Positions 1-12,265 of a DNA stretch of 64,000 bases are shown piece by piece. A program made the translations under genes and the position numbers. The stretch comes from Castor canadensis (Eukaryota > Chordata > Mammalia > Rodentia > Castoridae). The first letter of the stretch is position 1, and each line of letters begins with the position of its first letter. The notes under the pieces were generated by a model. It was given only the letters and a program-made list of their open reading frames with translations. It was not told the origin of the DNA and searched no databases. The stretch is from assembly GCF_047511655.1 (NCBI RefSeq), contig NC_133386.1, forward strand, positions 129,335,866 through 129,399,865, given 5' to 3'.

Positions 1-756
1 AGAGGCACCTGCACATCCATGTTTATTGCGGCACTATTCACAATAGCCAAGTTATGGAAACAGCCAAGATGCCCCAGCACTGACGAATGGATTAAGAAAA
101 TGTGGTATCTATACACAATGGAATTTTATGCAGCCATGAAGAAGAACAAAATGTTATCATTCGCTGGTAAATGGATGGAATTGGAGAACATCATTCTGAG
201 TGAGGTTAGCCTGGCCCAAAAGACCAAAAATCGTATGTTCTCTCTCATATGTGGACATTAGATCAAGGGCAAACACAACAAGGGGATTGGACTATGAGCA
301 CATGATAAAAGCGAGAGCACACAAGGGAGGGGTGAGGATAGGTAAGACACCTAAAAAACTAGCTAGCATTTGTTGCCCTTAATGCAGGGAAACTAAAGCA
401 GATACCTTAAAGCAACTGAGACCAATAGGAAAAGGGGACCAGGAACTAGAGAAAAGGTTAGATCAAAAAGAATTAACCTAGAAGGTAACACCCACACACA
501 GGAAATCAATGTGAGTCAATGCCCTGTATAGCTATCATTATCTCAACCAGCAAAACCCCTTGTTCCTTCCTATTATTGCTTATACTCTCTACAACAAAAT
601 TAGAGATAAGGGCAAAATAGTTTCTGCTGGGTATTGAGGGGGGGAGCGGGAGGGGGTGGAGTGGGTGGTAAGGGAGGGTGTGGGGGCAGGGGGGAGAAAT
701 GACCCAAGCCTTGTATGCACATATGAATAATAAAAGAAAAATGAAAAAAAAAAAAG
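1..756 (+). mobile_element. LINE-1 3' end
   Basis: This is the tail of a plus-strand LINE-1. The opening bases (cactattcacaatagccaag and the following aatggattaagaaaatgtgg) are typical of the end of L1 ORF2 and its 3' UTR. The UTR then runs through a very G-rich tract at 637-695 and ends in an A-run at about 746-756. The element starts before the window, so only the 3' part is seen. The same G-rich 3' end recurs on the minus strand at 2876-2990 and 40665-40865. Confidence 0.85.
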
Positions 757-1136
757 AAACTACAAAAAGAATGGAAATTTAAAACCAAAGCAAGTATACA
801 GAAGAAAGTAATAATGAGTAGATATCAATGTTATGAAAATAACAAAACAGTAGAAAATAAACAAAACCAAAAGCTACTACTTATGATGAAAATCATGAAA
901 TGATAAACCTCTAATTAGAGTAAATGGAAAAAGAAAAAAAAAGGAGGCACAAATCACCTACATTGGGAATAAAAAGATGACCTCACAACAGATTCACACA
1001 CATTAGAAAGATCTATGCCACCAATGAATTTAGAATGTAGTTGGTAGGAAGGAAACAATTGAACAATGTTATTTAGTCATACCAATAGTAATAATTAGAA
1101 ACATCAATCAATCACTTATTATATGAAAGAATAATT
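757..1136. other. AT-rich stretch, nothing recognised
   Basis: A-rich sequence downstream of the L1 tail. It may include older L1 material, but no gene, exon or clear repeat boundary is visible. Confidence 0.4.
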
Positions 1137-1245
1137 CAAAGTATTTTATATATATTAAGTCATTAATCACCATAGCCCTAAGTAGGTAGGTAATAGGTTA
1201 TTATCCCCAACCTACAGATATAATCCTAAAGTACTTCTGCAATGT
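1137..1245 (-). repeat. MIR-like relic
   Basis: The sequence 'ttaagtcattaatcaccatagccctaagtaggtaggta' followed by 'ttattatccccaacctacagat' matches the order of the antisense MIR core (last-codon region, 'tcctcacaaccctatgaggtag', 'ttatccccattttacagat'). It is diverged, so the edges are approximate. Confidence 0.5.
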
Positions 1246-1654
1246 ACATACAATGAGACACTTTAGTAATTTGGAATCAGTTGTAGAGGAATAATAAGTA
1301 TTGTGTTGACAAAGGGAAATTGTCATGGAAGTGATAAGGCTTGAGCTAGTTCTTATAAGATATTTGCTGATGACCACCAGGTTTTTCAGAATAGGTGTCA
1401 CATTCTAATATTATCAAATACCTAAGACTTCAGCTGAGTACTTTAAATCAGTTCCTCAACTATCCCAACATGCATTTCCTGAATATCTTCTATACTAAAT
1501 GAGAAAAAGATGGTTATCTTAAGAATGTACATACAATAAATACCAATTGCTTGATGTCATTGTGTATAGTCCCTACCCTCAAACAGCTAGGGGTATAATT
1601 ATGAACATATGTGTAAAAACCAAAAAAAAACGCAGCAAAGATTAGGTTACAATC

Positions 1655-2075
1655 ACAAGTTAAGTTTAGGGTCTTTTATGCATCCATATTAATTTTAGAA
1701 CTGAATTTTCTGTATGTGTGAAGAATGACATTGGGATTTTGATAGGGATTGCGTTGAATCTGTAGATTGCTTTCAGCACAAACTTTTCCCAATATGAATT
1801 CTGCCAACCATGAGATTCTTCAGCTTCTCTCTTCAGTGTTTTGGAGTGTTCATTGTAAAGAGCTTTCAACTCTTCAGTTAAATATATTCCTACATATTTT
1901 TTAGGCTATTGTGAATGGAATTGCTTTCCTAATCTCTTTCTCTGCCTGTTCATTGTTGATATGTAGAAAAGGTACTGATTTTCTGTGTATTAATTTTATA
2001 ACCTGCTATTTTGTCAAAGGTGTTAATCAGATCTAGGAGTTTTTGGTGGAGTCTTTAGGGTCTTTTTGTTAGGAC
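1655..2075 (-). mobile_element. LINE-1 fragment (antisense)
   Basis: On the plus strand this reads as antisense L1 coding sequence, including 'gattgcgttgaatctgtaga' and 'ttgtgaatggaattgctttc', which are common in reverse-oriented mammalian L1 ORF2. It has many stops in all frames and is a dead fragment. Confidence 0.7.
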
Positions 2076-2875
2076 AGTTTTCCTCAGTCATGCACCAAAG
2101 AATTCCTGTTAGACTTGCCCATTCACTACATCCTCTGTCAGGATCCCTAGTCTGGTTTCTCACCCTACCTCAGGATATATCTGTGAAAGTGTAATTAGAG
2201 ACTTATTTATTGTAGCTAAACTTGCGTTTGATGGATTATCTTCAAGTACCGTGATATTACAAACTGTTCCTCAGGATGATTATTCCACTTGGCATGCATT
2301 AAACTCCCATCTTTCCTTCTCTTTACTTTCCTCCATTATAATCATATCTCTATATAAAGTTGATCAATTTAATTTTAGTTTTCTACATGAAGAATAACTT
2401 AAAAGAAAGTCTGCATAAGAAATGCACGAGAATTGTTCATAGCACCAACATTTGAGAGGCTTTACAATTGTTTCATTTTGAAGTTCACGTTTTCCCTCTT
2501 ATTCCCTCAATCACAGAATGAGACAGAGAAGGAATAAGCAGAATAACAGAATACAACAGAAGTAAAAATTATCCCAAATCTTCATAACTTTAGAGGCCCT
2601 ATTTCTTTTTTTGTTCAACTAAAGGATTTAATTCAAAATTACTTCATAGTATATGTTTGACTTTAGAATATGATTAAGTAGATCACTATTTCAATTAAAA
2701 ATGACAATTTTTGGGATTACATAGGCTTAAAAATAAAACAAAATTGAATAAATTTAATTTAATTCATCCCCTAGAATGAAATTTACTTAATATTAATACA
2801 ATTATTTAATTATTTATGACATAAATTTTCCAAATAGGACAAGAGAAGATGCTTTCAGTGGTCTGGTGGTTACAA
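2076..2875. other. AT-rich intergenic stretch, nothing recognised
   Basis: No open frame, SINE or splice-bounded candidate exon stands out here. The sequence is AT-rich and low in CpG. Confidence 0.4.
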
Positions 2876-2990
2876 TTTTTCTTTTTTTATTATTATTCAC
2901 TTATTCACACGTGCATACATTGTTTGGCTCATTTCTCCCTCTTGCCCCTCACCCCCACCCTCTCCCCTCCTCCCCCTCATTTCTTTCTAA
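2876..2990 (-). mobile_element. LINE-1 3' end (antisense)
   Basis: T-rich start, then 'cacgtgcatacattgtttggctcatttctccctcttgccc' and a C-rich tract. This is the reverse complement of the G-rich L1 3' end seen at 637-730, so it is a short 5'-truncated L1 insertion on the minus strand. Confidence 0.75.
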
Positions 2991-3604
2991 ACAACTTTGA
3001 AGATACATTTGAGCCACTTCTAGAGAGAAATTGTGAAAATCTTTTGGAGATTAAGCTTTCAGATAGCAACAATTTCTCTGAAAGCATTTTTACACCTACA
3101 TTCTCATCTTCAGGTTATTGTTTTTTCATCATCATGTAACACAGAAGATGTGAATCTTTAAATAAAGTTGATATATAAAGCATAAGCATAAGACAGCATT
3201 CTTAAATTGGTCTTGGAGTTATATGTGCTATATTGTCATGCACTATTTGGGATATTCTTATACTTAAAAACTATTCATTGTTTATTTAAAATTCAAATAT
3301 AGATGAATGTCCTATATTTTACTGGACAATCCTGTTTGGAGTGGAACAAATGCTACTGGGAAAAATAATGAGGCTGACAGAGTCAGAGACATTTTTATGC
3401 ATGAAAATGGTGCTTTCATGGAATTCCAAGATTAACTATGAAAGCCAAGTCCCAAGCATCAAAATACTTTGCACTTATTTAATCATTTATGATTGGTAAA
3501 GCATTTCAGATTTATTTTATTTTCTGGATCCTTGTGTGGCATTTCTATGACCACTTCAAGGAATTATCACTATGATCCACATAGAGCTGTTTTTGTTTGC
3601 TTGT

Positions 3605-3690
3605 TTTGGTGGGATTGGGATTTGAACTCAGGGCTTCATGTTTGCTAAGCAGGCACTCTACCATTTGAGCCACACCTCTAGCCATATGAT
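3605..3690 (-). mobile_element. tRNA-like SINE (antisense)
   Basis: Reads as the reverse of the common SINE of this genome: 'tttgaactcagggcttcatg', 'gctaagcaggcactctacca', 'tttgagccacacctctagcc'. It is roughly 85 bp, a single monomer. Confidence 0.85.
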
Positions 3691-4449
3691 CCACATAGCG
3701 TTGTATGGAAAAGCCAGAACTTGAATCCACCTCTCTCAGGAGGTACAGTATCCACAAAAAAAGAAAAAGAGTGTGAACTCTACAAAAGACTTGTGATCCC
3801 TAGCTGCAGATGAACATTAAGTGTCTGGCAAACTCATTATAAAACTAACATTGTGGCAGGAAAATAAAAAAGTTACTCTCTGATCTGCCCCATATACATT
3901 CAAACTTTTTAGTCCAGTTGAGTTTTAAGCCCCAAAAGTATTTGCTTTTCTCCAAGTACAGTTTGACATTATTCTTCTGACAGAGGCCTTTTCACATGCA
4001 CCCAACATCTCTAACATCTGTAGCTACTATTCTTTGTAGCCCATTTATATGCTCTAGAAATCTTTAGTAGGAGCTCAAAATGACATAAATGTGTTAATTT
4101 AGAATTAATTTTCCCTCACATGTAGAAAATGTTCATGTAATAATTCTCTTCCTTGGGAACTACTAAATTGTAGACTAGTGACAGCTGGTGTTCATAGCAC
4201 ATATTACCTCTTCTCACTTTAATACAGTTTTTATGTCTTACATTTGATCCACAAATTCTAGTGTTCATAAAAATTCCCAAGGATCTTAAGACGCATACTC
4301 CTAAGCCTTCACTCTCATAGAGTCTGGTTCTACATATACCTGGAGACCATGTACATTTCATTAGCCCCACTGGTGCTATCCCTTTTCTCACCTGGTCAAT
4401 CTCATCCCAGAGTGTAACAATTCTTCTCCAACTTCACTGTGTAAAGTGC
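3691..4449. other. Intergenic stretch, nothing recognised
   Basis: No gene or clear repeat. A minus-strand open frame of about 90 codons at 4116-4391 has no recognisable features and is probably chance. Confidence 0.4.
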
Positions 4450-4545
4450 AAGGAATCTTGTTCAAATATAGATTCTGGGGTAGTACTTTGGGGATGGGGT
4501 CAGAGATTGTGCAGTTTCACAAGCTCCTGAGTAGCTTTGTATTCT
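4450..4545. repeat. MER5-like DNA transposon relic
   Basis: The order 'atcttgttcaaatatagattctgg', 'ggatggggtcagagattgtgca', 'acaagctcctgagtag' follows the MER5 (non-autonomous hAT) consensus as I remember it. It is diverged and the edges are approximate. Confidence 0.5.
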
Positions 4546-4964
4546 TATTTTTAAACCTAAGTATTTCCACTTCTTTATGTAGCTAGACTGAATTCTCTGA
4601 GTTTTCAAAATTGTGACTGACTGACATTTCTCCCTCCAGTAGTTAAAGATATTTAGTTTAACTCTCTTCCCCTTGTTCTCTATTCTGTCTGAACACTTAA
4701 GAGTCCTCAAGGACTCAAGATGTAGCTAGAAACAAAGCGGGCCAATATCCTGATGTGAGTCCCACCTAAATCCACTCCTGCTCCTCTCAAGACAGTTTTC
4801 TGTCCCAAACAGACAGAAAGGACAGCATCATCTCCTATGAGTGCTATGCACAGGCATGAGAACCAAATCTCCTTACTGCATTATCACCTGTCTATAAGAA
4901 AGGAGTTCAAAGGAGTTCAGTGATGACAATAATGACACTGTCAATGAAAAGGATATTGGCTAAC

Positions 4965-5170
4965 ATTTACTTGACACTTGCTAAGAGACATTTACTGGGA
5001 TAAATTCTTCATATGGATTATTTCATGTACTTCTCAAAATATCCCTGAAATAGATTATATCATTATCTCCATTTCAAATGATGAAAAGAGACATGAAGAG
5101 AAATAAGTCAGATAATAGTTAATATCTAATATATCAATTAAAGCTGAGTTTCAGACTGTACAAGTCACAT
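4965..5170 (-). repeat. MIR element (antisense)
   Basis: Matches the antisense MIR order: 'ctaacatttacttgacact', then 'tatttcatgtacttctcaaa', 'attatctccatttcaaatgatg', 'agagacatgaagagaaataagtcag', and a 'gagtttcagactgtacaagtc' end. An ancient mammalian SINE. Confidence 0.65.
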
Positions 5171-6049
5171 TCAAACTAAAAAGTAAAATATTAAATCAAG
5201 AATTCCTCTTCCATTGTGTACCAAAGGTATAACATTCACTAGAACATTTCTCTCTAACATTCCTGTGCTGCTATCTAGCAATGAATGACTAGAACATACA
5301 AAGGAGTTTCCAGAACAACCTTCAGTGTTCTAGAAATGGTCAGAGCATATGCCTGTCTCTATGTATCACATACTAAAAAGCTACTGGAGCATCCATGCAG
5401 GCAACATAACAGATGTTGAGGTTTGTGATCAAGTCAAAGAACAAAACTGTTACATTTTTACCCATACACTTTTTAATTCCTATTATTAACCTTGCTTTAC
5501 ATGTTATTTTATTGCAAACAAGTAATAGCTCTAGAAACCTTTCCTTAAAATAGCACAGAATATTGTCTTTAAATTGCTATGCTAATATGCTTTAGCTGTG
5601 CTTAGCTGAGCAGAAAATATTTCCTCTTGTCTCTTCTGCTTTTATAATATAATTGTCTTTACAGAAAATCAGACTGCAATACAATAGTCTTTACAGGTTG
5701 AGCACTTAAAGATGACTACATATTCCTTAGTTTGCTTAAGTGTGCATCATTTGTTGAACAAAACTACTGGTATTTAGAATAAAAGGAAGCCCATATGTTT
5801 ATCAGAAGGCATTAATACAGGCAGCTGTGAGAGTGAGAGAGAAAACCCTAAGGATTACATATTGGCCTCTGAATAATCTCATAATCTGGGACTTTGATCA
5901 GCCTTTACAGCTCTATGAAGTCTCTGCTTTGGCTCTGAAGAATAAGAACAAGACAAGAGGGAGTAAAAGGAAGAAAGCAAGTGCATAAGGTTAAATTGGA
6001 ATTACATTTGAAAGGCAGCTAGTCACTGCTCTCTTCTTTTCAGGTTTGG
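5171..6049. other. Intergenic stretch, nothing recognised
   Basis: No open frame longer than chance and no repeat I can name. This could be unique sequence. Confidence 0.4.
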
Positions 6050-6245
6050 TGTCATGGAAAGAATAGATTTTGGAGCCACACAAATCAAACTTCGAATCTC
6101 ACACCTATCACTATATCTGTTCTACTGCATCAAGCAGTTTACTTAATATCTGACACCTGCTCAGTTTCTTTGTCTATGAAATGTATAAACTATTTATCTG
6201 GCAGAATTGTTGGGAAGATAGATGCTAAGTAAGTATGGAGCCTGG
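6050..6245 (+). repeat. MIR element
   Basis: Sense MIR order: 'gattttggagccacacaaatc', 'cttcgaatctcacacctatcac', 'cagtttctttgtctatgaaatg', then 'ggcagaattgttgggaagatag'. Diverged but nearly full length. Confidence 0.65.
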
Positions 6246-6599
6246 AAGTAAAGTAACAAAGAACTGTTTTTAATGGTAGCCACCACCATGTCTTCATCTG
6301 TCAACTTCCAACACAGTTATTGATCACCTGTTGTAAGAATACAGTGACATATATAGATCAGCTCCTCCTTTTAAGAGATTAAAACAGCATGTAATTAATT
6401 AACTAAGTAATGTATTGATTCATTATATTTACTTACTGAGTATAGCTGTAGTTTTCACCAAGCAAGATGTCCAGCATGCACAAAAGACACAAAGTTTATG
6501 TTCTATCTAGGAAACAAAGGTAATTAGAAACCATTCTTCCTAAGCTCCCTTGCACTGCCTTCAGTGCAACCCCACAGATCTCTTGCCTGAACTTCTGCA

Positions 6600-7095
6600 G
6601 TTGCTCCTTGGCTCATTTCTTTTTCTCTCTCCCCCTACTCTTTGTAATGCATTACCCTCTGAGGGGCTGGGCAGTTTGTTAAATCACTCATTGGGTAATA
6701 ATACTGCTCTGCCCTAAATCCTTCAAACACTTCCTATATCCTTAGCTTTAAATCTCAAGTTCTTAAGACAGCCTCGAAGGGCCCCACATGACCTGCCTGT
6801 ATTTCTAACCTTATCTCACTGTGCCACCGGCCCTCTGCCAACTTCCCAAACACACTGTTCTTTCAGTTCCTAAAATGCTTTGATTTCCTCTTGACTCAAG
6901 GTTCTTAAGCTCATTATTCCTCTGCTGGGGAGGTTTTTCCTCCGACCGATCACTCACCTAGTCCCCACTTATACCTCCTGATTTAAACGTTACCCTCAGA
7001 TCACCTTCTCTGAGACTCAACTTAAGACTGCCCCCGATTTACTCTCATTAAACATCTGGTAGTTTTCCTTTATGATACTCATCACAGCTGAATTG

Positions 7096-7145
<50 letters not shown>

Positions 7146-7268
7146 TTTTCTTACTCGTTCAATGTCTGTAAACTTCCAGGAGCTGGGGACCACTTGGCTC
7201 CACTGTTTCCCACTGGCACCAGAAAAGCAACTTGAGAGGCTCCTTAGACATTTGTTGAATAAATGAAC
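6600..7268 (+). mobile_element. L2 LINE 3' end
   Basis: The stretch follows the L2 3' region: 'cgaagggccccacatgacctgcc', 'ctcactgtgccaccggccctc', 'accttctctgagactcaac', then 'catttgttgaataaatga' at 7250-7267, a typical L2 3' end. A GT microsatellite interrupts it at 7096-7142. Confidence 0.65.
7096..7142. repeat. (GT)n microsatellite
   Basis: About 23 GT units with one interruption (gtttgt). On both strands it generates artificial open frames encoding runs such as CVCV or HTHT. Confidence 0.95.
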
Positions 7269-8700
7269 TAGCAGGCAGACAAAGCTGAGACTCATGCAAT
7301 TCTGTGTAACAATGATGTCCTGAGCAGGACTTACAGGACCTTCACCACTCAAACTTCTCCAGCAGTCTGATAATGGGTTTTAACCCCTTTTGACTCTAGC
7401 ATTCCTCTCTCTCCACTCTCACTTCTGCCTTCCCAAGAGAATACTAGTCTTTTCAGATATCCACTCCCCATCTCAAGATCCAGATTAATCTAACTGAATC
7501 TTAGTATGTTTGCCCCTTTACCAATGATGAAATCAAAAATCAAAGCATAAGTTAATAACAAAGATGTCAAAGATGTTAGAGACTCAGGTGGAGAGTAACT
7601 CGTAAAGTAGCTCAGTTATGTCAAAGAGGCTTCCTCACGTTTCACTTGTGTGGTGTGAGGAAGGAAGTGTTGGTAGCAGCCAGCAACCTTCTTGTAGTCA
7701 TGAGGAAAAACATCTTGAGGACAACACCAAGTTGTGTTGCTGGCAGAGCTAAGATCTGGAAGCCTTATCATGGTGTGGCTGGGACTGCTGACTTTAGACT
7801 TCTTGTAAGGGAAAATATAAGTCCTTATTTCTTTAGCCAGTTGGAGTCAGAGTTTCTATTATTAGTAACTAAAAGCTAATGATCTATATACTTCCCATGC
7901 CAGGTCATGACTCCTGAGATGAAAATGTTTGGTAATGGAAAACATTCATTGTCACAGTTTAACTCACTTGATTCTTCCTTGAAACTAGGTGCAAGGAAAC
8001 TAGTTTCCAGGAACCTAAGGACTCCCCAGTATTTGGAGGAAGAGAAAGAGGTAAGGGAATTCTCAAAGGCAAATTCCTCACAGAAATGATGGGCAAGAGC
8101 TTTTGTAATAATCTTGGAAACCATTCTCTTTTGTGGGAAGGAGTTGCACTACAGGTTCAAGGTTCTAATTGCCTTGGACTGGTGAGCAGCACCTGGGCAA
8201 TTAATGCTATTTGAGATGATTGCTTCCTGTGCTCGGCAGAGGTCCACTATGCTGGGTCATTTTCTTCCCAGAGAAAATTTAACCTAAATTTTATTAATTT
8301 ATGAGGCCAGTAGATATTTAAAAACACTCTGCAAATGTAGTTTATTGGAAGATAGCAAATCAGCACACAACCTCCCAAACTTCATTTTTAATTAAATAAA
8401 TGTCTTTATGGGAAGTTGCTATTTCCAGCCAACAAGGCTCTTTGGTTAACCATTTAGTTTTTATTCTATTAGAGTGTTTAATTCTATCAGTTTGGTAAAT
8501 CACCTAGGCATTCTGTGTATTTCTGGGAAACTCAGGATCTCTTTGAGTGTTTGATGTGTTTATTGTAAAGAAATGTGATCACGCTATAAGCAGTGCCACT
8601 TTGCTTCCAGCTACCTATCATGTCAATAAAAATGGGCAGGAATGAGGCACATGGGATAGCATCGTCTGTGTTGATTGGAGAATTCATCCTGAGTCTCCCC
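7269..8700. other. Intergenic stretch, nothing recognised
   Basis: Several open frames of 60-82 codons occur here on both strands (for example 7646-7879 plus, 7876-8124 minus). They overlap one another and show no domain signature, so none is called. Confidence 0.4.
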
Positions 8701-8779
8701 CTCCACCACTTTAACGTGGACTTTCATTATCTGCCTGCGTTACTGCAGAGCCACTGAAGTGATATCTTTTCTACTCTCA

Positions 8780-9175
8780 TGTCTTTCTTCAGTGCAGGCT
8801 TCATGCTGTTTCCAGATAAATCTTACAGATGCACCGCTCCCATTATATTTCTGTCATTCAAGAGCTTTTAGGGACCTTCCAATGGCAGCCAAAATCAATG
8901 GCATGCCAGATCCCAAGCACACTTGTCAAACTTTTCTCACACTCTTCTTGTATGTTCCTCATGATTCAATGAATTGGAATCCACCCCTGCACCCCACTCC
9001 TCTGAGTCTTGGCTGAGATCTTTTTCCTCAGAAGCCTAGCCTCTAATCCTGCCTATCCATATCCACTCTATGCCTACTGCCTTTGTATGTGTCCTTCAAA
9101 GCAGATTTCAAGGTAAATAATTCATTCCACACATGTTTATCAAGCACTCACTATAGGCTAGGTGCAGGATAGGGG
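8780..9175 (+). repeat. L2-like relic
   Basis: Pyrimidine-rich sequence ending 'ttcattccacacatgtttatcaagcactcactataggctaggtgcagg', which follows the 'attcaacaaatatttattgagcacctactatgtgccaggc' block found in L2 and MIR-class relics. It is strongly diverged; family and edges are uncertain. Confidence 0.4.
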
Positions 9176-9328
9176 GATCAGTAAGCAGATCTCCACCTTC
9201 CAGGGACAGATCATCTTATAGGCAGTTTGTCAAATTTACCCCATCACAAGAATCACCAAAAGTGATTGACTATTAAAGAAGCATTGTTTGAGTCCTTACT
9301 CCCTGTCCCGTGTGGGGGACAGGAAATA

Positions 9329-9355
9329 TCCCCCCCACACACACACATACACACT
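9329..9355. repeat. C-run and (CA)n tract
   Basis: A short low-complexity run: about eight C followed by CA dinucleotides with one 'cata' interruption. Confidence 0.8.
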
Positions 9356-9544
9356 TCTTCCAATTCAGAAGGGACTACTGATGGCCAGAGACTTCAGGAA
9401 TGAAGATTTCCCCCACCTGTGAAAGAACGCTGACAGCTGAGGTACTCACTGGAGGGGTAAGGGAATGTGGACTCAGTAGCAGTGAAGGAAGTCACAAGTG
9501 CCAATTCCAACCACATGAACAGTTGCAGAAGCGAGGATCGTAAT

Positions 9545-9705
9545 CATTAAGAATATAATCACCTGAGGGGCTTGCTAAAAACTACAGGTTTTTAGCCTGT
9601 GATCACCTCAGACCCACTAAATCTGAATCTTCAAAGAAAGCTTATAAATGGGCATTTCGAATAAGTATCTCCCCCATGACTAGCTGAGTTCTGGTACACT
9701 ATAAT
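9545..9705. repeat. MER5-like DNA transposon relic
   Basis: 'ataatcacctgaggggcttgctaaaaactacaggt', then 'cagacccactaaatctgaatct', then a second half ending 'tgagttctggtacactataa'. This is the layout of a diverged MER5A-type element. Confidence 0.5.
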
Positions 9706-9829
9706 TGCTAAGAGTAGTACTTGACAGAAAGTTCAAGGGACAAATGCTTATGGTGATTCCCTGGCAAAGAAGGATGAAAAGCCATCCCATACACAGGGTA
9801 GAATGTGTGCATAAAGATACATTAAAAAA

Positions 9830-10050
9830 AAAAAGAACCAGCATGTATCAAACGCTTCATTTTCTTGGCTCTGTACAAAAGATTCTCTATTTAATGTTTG
9901 ACTTAATCCTTAAAATAACCCCATTTAATGTGAAAGCTGAATAGAGTCGTAAACAGCATAGGATTAGGAGTCAGGTAGACTTGTGTGCAAATCTCACCTT
10001 CATCATTTTAGCAGCTGAGTGACCACACTTGTGGGCAATTTATGCTATTA
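9830..10050. repeat. Two MIR-like relics
   Basis: An antisense MIR-like part (about 9840-9935: 'catgtatcaaacgcttcattttcttggctctgtac', 'cttaatccttaaaataacccca') is followed at once by a sense-like part ('gcataggattaggagtcaggtagacttgtgtgcaaatctcacc', 'cagctgagtgaccacacttgtgggca'). Both are diverged. Confidence 0.45.
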
Positions 10051-12149
10051 TTGCTAGATTTTTAGTTTATCATTCATCATCTTTTCCTCACTCATACAGA
10101 TGTCTTTACTTTCCCCTCATCTTTTTCATGTATCTAACACTGTTTACCATGTAATCCAATGAAATCTGTACATTTTCATCTTAGCTGGAAGTATTAGCAA
10201 TCTGAAATAACAGTGGCTTAAACAGAATAGAAGTTTATATCTTCTAAGCCATTCATGTCTGGTACAGCAGATCTGCTCCCAAAAGCCCTCAAAGAACCAC
10301 AGGAATATGTTCTTCACCTGTGCATGGCTTGATTCCTGAGGTCATTTCAAATTATATTCCACTATAAAATATGGGGAATTTTCATGTTCCAAGTTGGCTG
10401 CTTCTATTTCAAACATCTTGTCTACGTTACAACCAGCAAAAAAGGAGAAAAAGACAAGGGAACAGAAAAAAGGACAAAGGATGATGCTGGTAGTCTTTTA
10501 AAAGCAATGCCTATCAGTGGGAGAAAGGCAGAGGAAAGGAACGAATACTGAGGGACATCTGTGGGAATTATAACAATGAAATCCCCTTGTACTATTAACG
10601 TGTGCTAATTTAAAATCAAAATAAAATTAAAGAAATAAAAATAAAGGCAATTCCTAGAAGTTGTTGATAAAATACGCATGCTTAGCTCCTCATTGGACAA
10701 AACTTAGTCACCCTACCACCAGCAGCACAGCAGCTGGGAAGCCGAGTCTTTATTCTAGACAGTCATCTACCTAACCACAAGCAAGGATTCTACTCCTGTG
10801 TAGTAAGCGAGAACGATGTAATGTGTGGGATTAAAGGAATTTGGGGCTGATCAAGGAAAAAGACACACTCACAAAAGCCAGCAACATACGAGCTTTATTG
10901 GATAGTTGTTGGACAGGGCTGCACAAAAGGAGAAGTCCCTCTCAGCCTGAGATATCCAGAGGCTGCAGTGCAGGAGTCACCATCCAGAAGCAGTGGAGGA
11001 CAAGGAAACTCCTGGAAGAGAGGAGGAGGAGAAGAGAGGAACTTCAGTATCTGGGTGAACTCACTCCATCAGTGTAGGGGAAAGTTCTCCAGGTCAGAGG
11101 AATCTGAAGGACCTTAGACACAAGGCCAGCAGATGTGGGGTGAGATTTCATGTAATATGTAAAACTAATTAGCTCTAAATGACCAAACCTTTGCTTGCTC
11201 AGACTATTTTAAAATAATTTGGTATGTAAAAGTTTGAGTTTGGCATAGTCAATCCTTTGAACTGATGGGTATCAGCTGCAGTGAAGAAATAAACAACCTA
11301 GGGGCAACTACACAGACCATCTTTGGCTCAGTCATATAACACGTTAGGAAATAACTAGCAGTCACTGCCACAGCAACCATTTGCAAATTGAATGACATAT
11401 AAAACACAATTTAAAATGTACTTTAATAAATAGGAAAACTTATTCTTTAGAATTTTAAACTATTAAAAGATAAAGCTAACCTGATGGAAAGATGGGAGGC
11501 AATTGTTGACTTAAATAAATATCATCGATAAAGTCAGCCTAGAGCTCTACTGTGCTTTGATGCAGAAGTGAACTCATCACTCTTTCTCCCCCTTCTCTTC
11601 TAAATAAATTGATGGGAACAGTGGAAATCCAGTGTGTCACTCCAACCAATTCAACCCAAATGAGGTGTTAATCAGTATGACGGGGAATTCGGGTCCCAGT
11701 GTCACAGCCACACTGATGATGCATGCAATAACCAGTGAGTAGATTGTTTTCATGGAAGAACTTCCCTTCAGAATGGAAGAGACGAAAATAGTCGGGGAAA
11801 ATGTATCACTCTCTCACCCACAAACATGCCATTAGAATTATTTAGGTAGTTGCAATTAAAAATGTCCCACAATTTATATTATTCTCCCACATAGCATGTC
11901 TTCTTTGCTTTTGTACAGCAAGTGCCTACAGTTTGGACTAATCTACCATAGTCCAGAGGAGATAAATGCCCCAGTTATTTGTTGCACATGACTGCAGAAG
12001 AGTAAACAAAGATTAGTTACAAAATTAGAGCTCAAAATGTTAAAAATTGTCAAGTCCCTTAGAAGCTTCTGACTACCCCTTGGGATGTTTCCTGAATCAA
12101 TTTAAAGAGGTGGTTTTCATCGTCTGACCCTTGAGATCTATTTTGTTGT
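10051..12149. other. Intergenic stretch, nothing recognised
   Basis: About 2.1 kb without a gene, SINE or L1 that I can name. A 78-codon open frame at 10841-11077 on the plus strand is rich in R and E, has no recognisable domain and is not called. Confidence 0.4.
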
Positions 12150-12265
12150 TGTTGTTATTCAACAAATACTTATCAAGTACTTGCTCTGCCCTAGGTGGAC
12201 ATGATGGGACCCAGCAGGGAATAGGTCCCATGTGAATTCTGCCTTAATGGGGTGGGAAACCATGA
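12150..12265 (+). repeat. L2/MIR-class relic
   Basis: 'ttattcaacaaatacttatcaagtacttgctctgccctaggtggacatgatgggacccagcagggaa' follows the widespread 'caacaaatatttattgagcacctactatgtgccaggcac' block. Edges are uncertain. Confidence 0.45.

Noticed and set aside
7017-7352. 111-codon minus frame and 64-codon plus frame over the GT repeat
   Set aside because: Both are created by the (GT)n microsatellite and encode HTHT or CVCV runs inside an L2 relic.
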